Assembly (NCBI GenBank): GCA_017403125.1
Contig: JAFQOR010000012.1
Span: 171,654-235,653, forward strand
Direction of reading: 5' to 3'
From: Alistipes sp.
GTDB lineage: Bacteria; Bacteroidota; Bacteroidia; Bacteroidales; Rikenellaceae
Length of the DNA: 64,000 nucleotides
Both the position numbers and the translations under genes were made by a program. Shown piece after piece: positions 61,782 to 64,000 of this stretch (its first letter is position 1; every line of letters begins with the position of its first letter). The notes beneath the pieces are model-generated. The model did no database searches, was not told where the DNA came from, and saw only the letters and a program-made list of their open reading frames with translations.

Positions 61782-62874
61782 CGGGCACCTCGAACGCAAT
61801 ATCATCATCGAGATAGACGAGCGTAGGCGCATCATAAGCATCGAGCAATGCGATGCTCTGGATAGCCGTGCCGGCGTTGAGTTTTACTCGGGCATCATCA
61901 CAGCAGGTCTTATCAATGCTCACTGCCACCTCGAACTATCATACCTTCATGGCGCTATCGCCGAGGGTAGTGGCTTTGCCGGCTTTGCTCGTGAGATAGG
62001 ACGTGTCAGAGGAAATTTTAGCGACGAACAACGTATTCACGCTGCATCTATCGCCGATGCCCGCATGTGGGAAGAGGGCGTCGAAGCTGTTGCCGACATC
62101 GCAAACGATACCCTCGTTATGGATGTTAAGAGGAGGTCAAAGATAAAATATCACACGTTTATCGAGGTCTTCGGACTGGGCTGCAACACTACAAAACAGC
62201 ATAGAGCTATGTGTAGCGAAGCGAATATGTCACTCACGCCACACTCTACCTACTCGGTACAAGATGCCATACTGCGCGAGTTATGTAGAAGTGACTATGC
62301 CCCGCTTTCGATTCACTTTCTCGAATCCGAGGACGAAATAGCACTCTACGATGGCAAAGGGTCACTTGCCGAGTGGTATAGGGCTACCGACCGCCACTGC
62401 GACTTCCTGCACTATGGCACACCATCGAAACGCATTGTCGAGAGCGTATCGCGCGATAGACGCATGATGCTCGTGCACAACTGCAAGGCATCAGAGGTTG
62501 ATGTAACGATGATGGAAAACCACTTTACCGAGTCTCCTGCATGGGTGCTATGCCCCGAGTCGAACCGCTATATTTCGCGCCTTACACCTCCCACAGATAT
62601 GCTCCGCAACATGAGATGCCACGTAGCTATCGGCACTGACTCTCTGGCTTCGGCACGGCATCTCTCTATGATTGAGAACATGAAACTATTGAAGGGCGTG
62701 CCACTTGCGGAGCTCTTGACATGGGCAACCGAGGGCGGAGCATACGCACTAAAAATGGAGCGTGAGCTGGGTAGCATCGCGGTTGGCAAGTGCCCGGGAC
62801 TGACACTCTTCGAAGGTGTCGATCTACACAATATGCAGCTCACAACAGAGAGTACCTCGCGCCGTTTAGTGTAA
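61744..62874 (+). CDS. Amidohydrolase-family (chlorohydrolase/deaminase-like) metallohydrolase
   Basis: A 376-aa cytoplasmic TIM-barrel metal hydrolase of the SsnA/AtzB group. Metal site: NAHCHLELS (HxH) near residue 60, TPHSTYSVQD, SIHFLESEDE and the Asp of AIGTDSLAS near 297. The group deaminates or hydrolyses N-heterocycles; adenosine, guanine or aminofutalosine deaminase are possible, the last because HLELS also occurs in MqnX-type enzymes. No menaquinone genes are adjacent, so the substrate is open. The frame ends at 62874, immediately before a tandem-repeat region. Confidence 0.85.
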   Translation: MSRKIASHFALIDGHLERNIIIEIDERRRIISIEQCDALDSRAGVEFYSGIITAGLINAHCHLELSYLHGAIAEGSGFAGFAREIGRVRGNFSDEQRIHAASIADARMWEEGVEAVADIANDTLVMDVKRRSKIKYHTFIEVFGLGCNTTKQHRAMCSEANMSLTPHSTYSVQDAILRELCRSDYAPLSIHFLESEDEIALYDGKGSLAEWYRATDRHCDFLHYGTPSKRIVESVSRDRRMMLVHNCKASEVDVTMMENHFTESPAWVLCPESNRYISRLTPPTDMLRNMRCHVAIGTDSLASARHLSMIENMKLLKGVPLAELLTWATEGGAYALKMERELGSIAVGKCPGLTLFEGVDLHNMQLTTESTSRRLV

Positions 62875-62937
62875 CCCCACGCAGCAACTCCTACCGGGGG
62901 AGGATGATAATCCAATGCGTCGTAGAGCAACGCATCA

Positions 62938-63111
62938 GAGCGCAATGCAATGTAAACGCGACACGATGCAACATGGCGTAATGCAATGCAACAGAGCCAA
63001 AGCAACGCAGCGGAGAGCGCAATGCAATGTAAACGCAACACGATGCAACATGGCGTAATGTAATGCAACAGAGCAAAAGCAACGCAGCGGAGAGCGCAAT
63101 GCAATGTAACA
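62938..63111. repeat. 77-bp tandem repeat, about 2.3 copies
   Basis: GAGCGCAATGCAATGTAA begins at 62938, 63015 and 63092, exactly 77 bp apart. Each unit also holds smaller motifs built on GCAATGCAA and ATGCAACATGGCGTAATG. Copies 1 and 2 differ at only a few positions; copy 3 breaks off after ~18 bp. No gene is encoded; the frames found here are repetitive and shared between copies. Confidence 0.9.
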
Positions 63112-63169
63112 GAGAGCATCATCATCGGCAGAAACCACACTCTATCTACTCACCCCACCGCCTACTACT

Positions 63170-63278
63170 CTTTCTCCACCCTTTCTCCACCCTTTCTCTT
63201 CCCTTTCTCTTCCCTTTTACTACTCTTTCTCTACCCCTCGCTACCCTTTCTCTACTCTTTCTCTTCCCTTTCGCCCCC
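63170..63278. repeat. 11-bp polypyrimidine tandem repeat, ten units
   Basis: Ten consecutive units of the form CTTTCTCYWCC, all 11 bp except one of 10, for example 63170-63180 and 63181-63191 identical. The strand is almost pure C/T over about 115 bp. The period is close to one helical turn. No gene is supported. Confidence 0.88.
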
Positions 63279-63300
63279 TCCTCCACACAAACAACGACAC

Positions 63301-63333
63301 AAAAAAAAGCCGAACCCAATTCGGATTCGGCTT
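63301..63333 (-). terminator. Terminator of the 114-aa lipoprotein gene
   Basis: AAGCCGAA (63307-63314) pairs with TTCGGCTT (63326-63333), 11-nt loop. Eight A on plus at 63301-63308 give the T run on the minus strand. Confidence 0.8.
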
Positions 63334-63446
63334 AAAGAGAGAGTACCTCCTGCATTACCTATTTACACAATATTTCTCTTTGAACTCCCATTAAGCTGTC
63401 TTACTACTTGCGCATAATTTACTTATACGACATATGGGTATGCAGT

Positions 63447-63791
63447 TTACAGATAATAGACCAATTGGTTATAATCTGGGAATTCATACGATACACCGTC
63501 ATGTTCAGCAGCATACTCCTTGCCCGCAGCCTCTACCGCTTCATAAGCATTCGTTTTCTGCTCATTATCGAGTGATTTCAGCCAAGTTGCAAACTCGTTT
63601 ACCACATCTTTGGTCGATACAGGAATCTCAACTTCCTCACCCAAATATGCACTGAATTCTGCTGCAGCTGCCTCAAAATACTGTTGAGCATAGGCAGTTG
63701 CCTTCTCTTCGACAGTTAGTTCCTTCTTTTCATCTCCGCCACATGCCATGAACAATGCACACGCAGCAAACACGAGTAAAATTTTCTTCAT
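63447..63791 (-). CDS. Small helical lipoprotein with a homopolymer-tract promoter
   Basis: A 114-aa lipoprotein: signal ending LFMAC, then GGDEKKELTVEEK, strongly acidic. The rest is predicted helical (ATAYAQQYFEAAAAEFSAYLG, ATWLKSLDNEQKTNAYEAVEAAGKEY). Not a family I recognise. ATG 63791 begins the signal; the open frame to 63872 would run through the promoter. Expression may vary because the promoter spacer is made of an A run and a C run. Confidence 0.82.
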   Translation of the reverse strand: MKKILLVFAACALFMACGGDEKKELTVEEKATAYAQQYFEAAAAEFSAYLGEEVEIPVSTKDVVNEFATWLKSLDNEQKTNAYEAVEAAGKEYAAEHDGVSYEFPDYNQLVYYL

Positions 63792-63843
63792 AATCGTAAT
63801 AGTTATTAGTGTTAATATTTGGCTTAAAAAGCCTTGTGTCAAA

Positions 63844-63873
63844 CAAAGATAAAAAAAATCCCCCCCCTCCAAA
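63844..63873 (-). promoter_or_regulatory. Promoter with homopolymeric spacer (candidate phase-variable)
   Basis: Read on the minus strand: TTTG (63873-63870), an 18-bp spacer, TATCTTTG (63851-63844). On plus the spacer is seven A, T, eight C, T, C. The usual spacing is 19-21 bp, so loss or gain of one base in either run would change it in the critical range. Confidence 0.65.
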
Positions 63874-63971
63874 TTTTCTACCTAAAAATCGTATTGAAAG
63901 ATAAAAAATAGAGGCTTATTGGTCAAAATAGACTTGATTCTCTCACGCAAGATAGTGCTCATTAGCGAGAT

Positions 63972-64000
63972 ATGCCATCTTTTTCAACCATCATCGTCGC
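63972..64000 (+). CDS. Start of a plus-strand gene cut by the window end
   Basis: ATG at 63972 opens MPSFSTIIVA, a hydrophobic first strand as in nucleotidyltransferase or IspD-like enzymes. Only ten codons are visible, so this is a guess. Confidence 0.25.

Noticed and set aside
62568-63140. 190-aa minus-strand frame through the 77-bp repeats
   Set aside because: Cys/His/Leu-rich low-complexity product of the repeats, overlapping the end of the amidohydrolase.
62938-63278. CRISPR-like array
   Set aside because: The units are contiguous tandem repeats with no unique spacers and no cas genes.

Overview
The window looks like a chromosomal segment of a gut-type Bacteroidota, order Bacteroidales, most like Alistipes/Rikenellaceae (family-level placement is inference). 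The grounds are a SusC/SusD pair, many lipoproteins whose lipid-attachment Cys is followed by acidic residues, BACON, BspA-type LRR and Big_2 surface proteins, the cydA/cydB/DUF4492 set, and promoters of the Bacteroidetes form (TTTG, about 19-21 bp, TAnnTTTG). No rRNA, CRISPR array, prophage or intact insertion sequence was seen.

Layout. 1-12.3 kb: the tail of a membrane protein, a reverse rubrerythrin, then a long minus-strand run from xerD down to a Hanks-type kinase (alpha/beta hydrolase, metallo-hydrolase, ComEC-like channel, a frameshifted SAM methyltransferase, a DUF2520 protein, kdsC). Divergent from it are prmA and a WbqC-like gene, which meet a GH2-family gene whose catalytic motifs appear lost. 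12.3-17.3 kb: housekeeping genes on plus (cvpA, rsgA, a TrmH-like methyltransferase, a class III aminotransferase, an acyltransferase).

17.6-34.9 kb: ten tightly packed plus-strand genes form one surface machine: SusC, SusD, a DUF4843-like protein, a BACON/DUF5003-like protein, two LRR lipoproteins, a subtilisin-family (S8) lipoprotein protease, a DUF1573 protein, a small lipoprotein and a lipoprotein with three FN3-like repeats. There is no glycosidase, so capture, cleavage and import of a protein or glycoprotein is the most likely job.

34.9-48.2 kb is an accessory region. tRNA-Lys(TTT) and tRNA-Arg(TCT) each have a second copy of their own 3' end 250-262 bp downstream, followed by a terminator-like hairpin; a shared, apparently structured core lies just before each second copy. 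Between and around them are a rhodanese lipoprotein, a WYL regulator and large surface lipoproteins (Big_2, BspA-type LRR, fimbrillin-like), two of which have a nine-C tract upstream with shared flanks.

48.2-64 kb: a small lipoprotein, a deoxyribonucleotidase, the cytochrome bd operon, then a ten-gene plus-strand run (flippase, DNA polymerase III delta', folK, envelope proteins, rbfA, a LolC/E-like permease, DUF4296, amidohydrolase). Downstream lie a 77-bp tandem repeat and an 11-bp polypyrimidine repeat. The last complete gene, a small lipoprotein, has a promoter whose spacer consists almost entirely of an A run and a C run, a candidate phase-variable switch.
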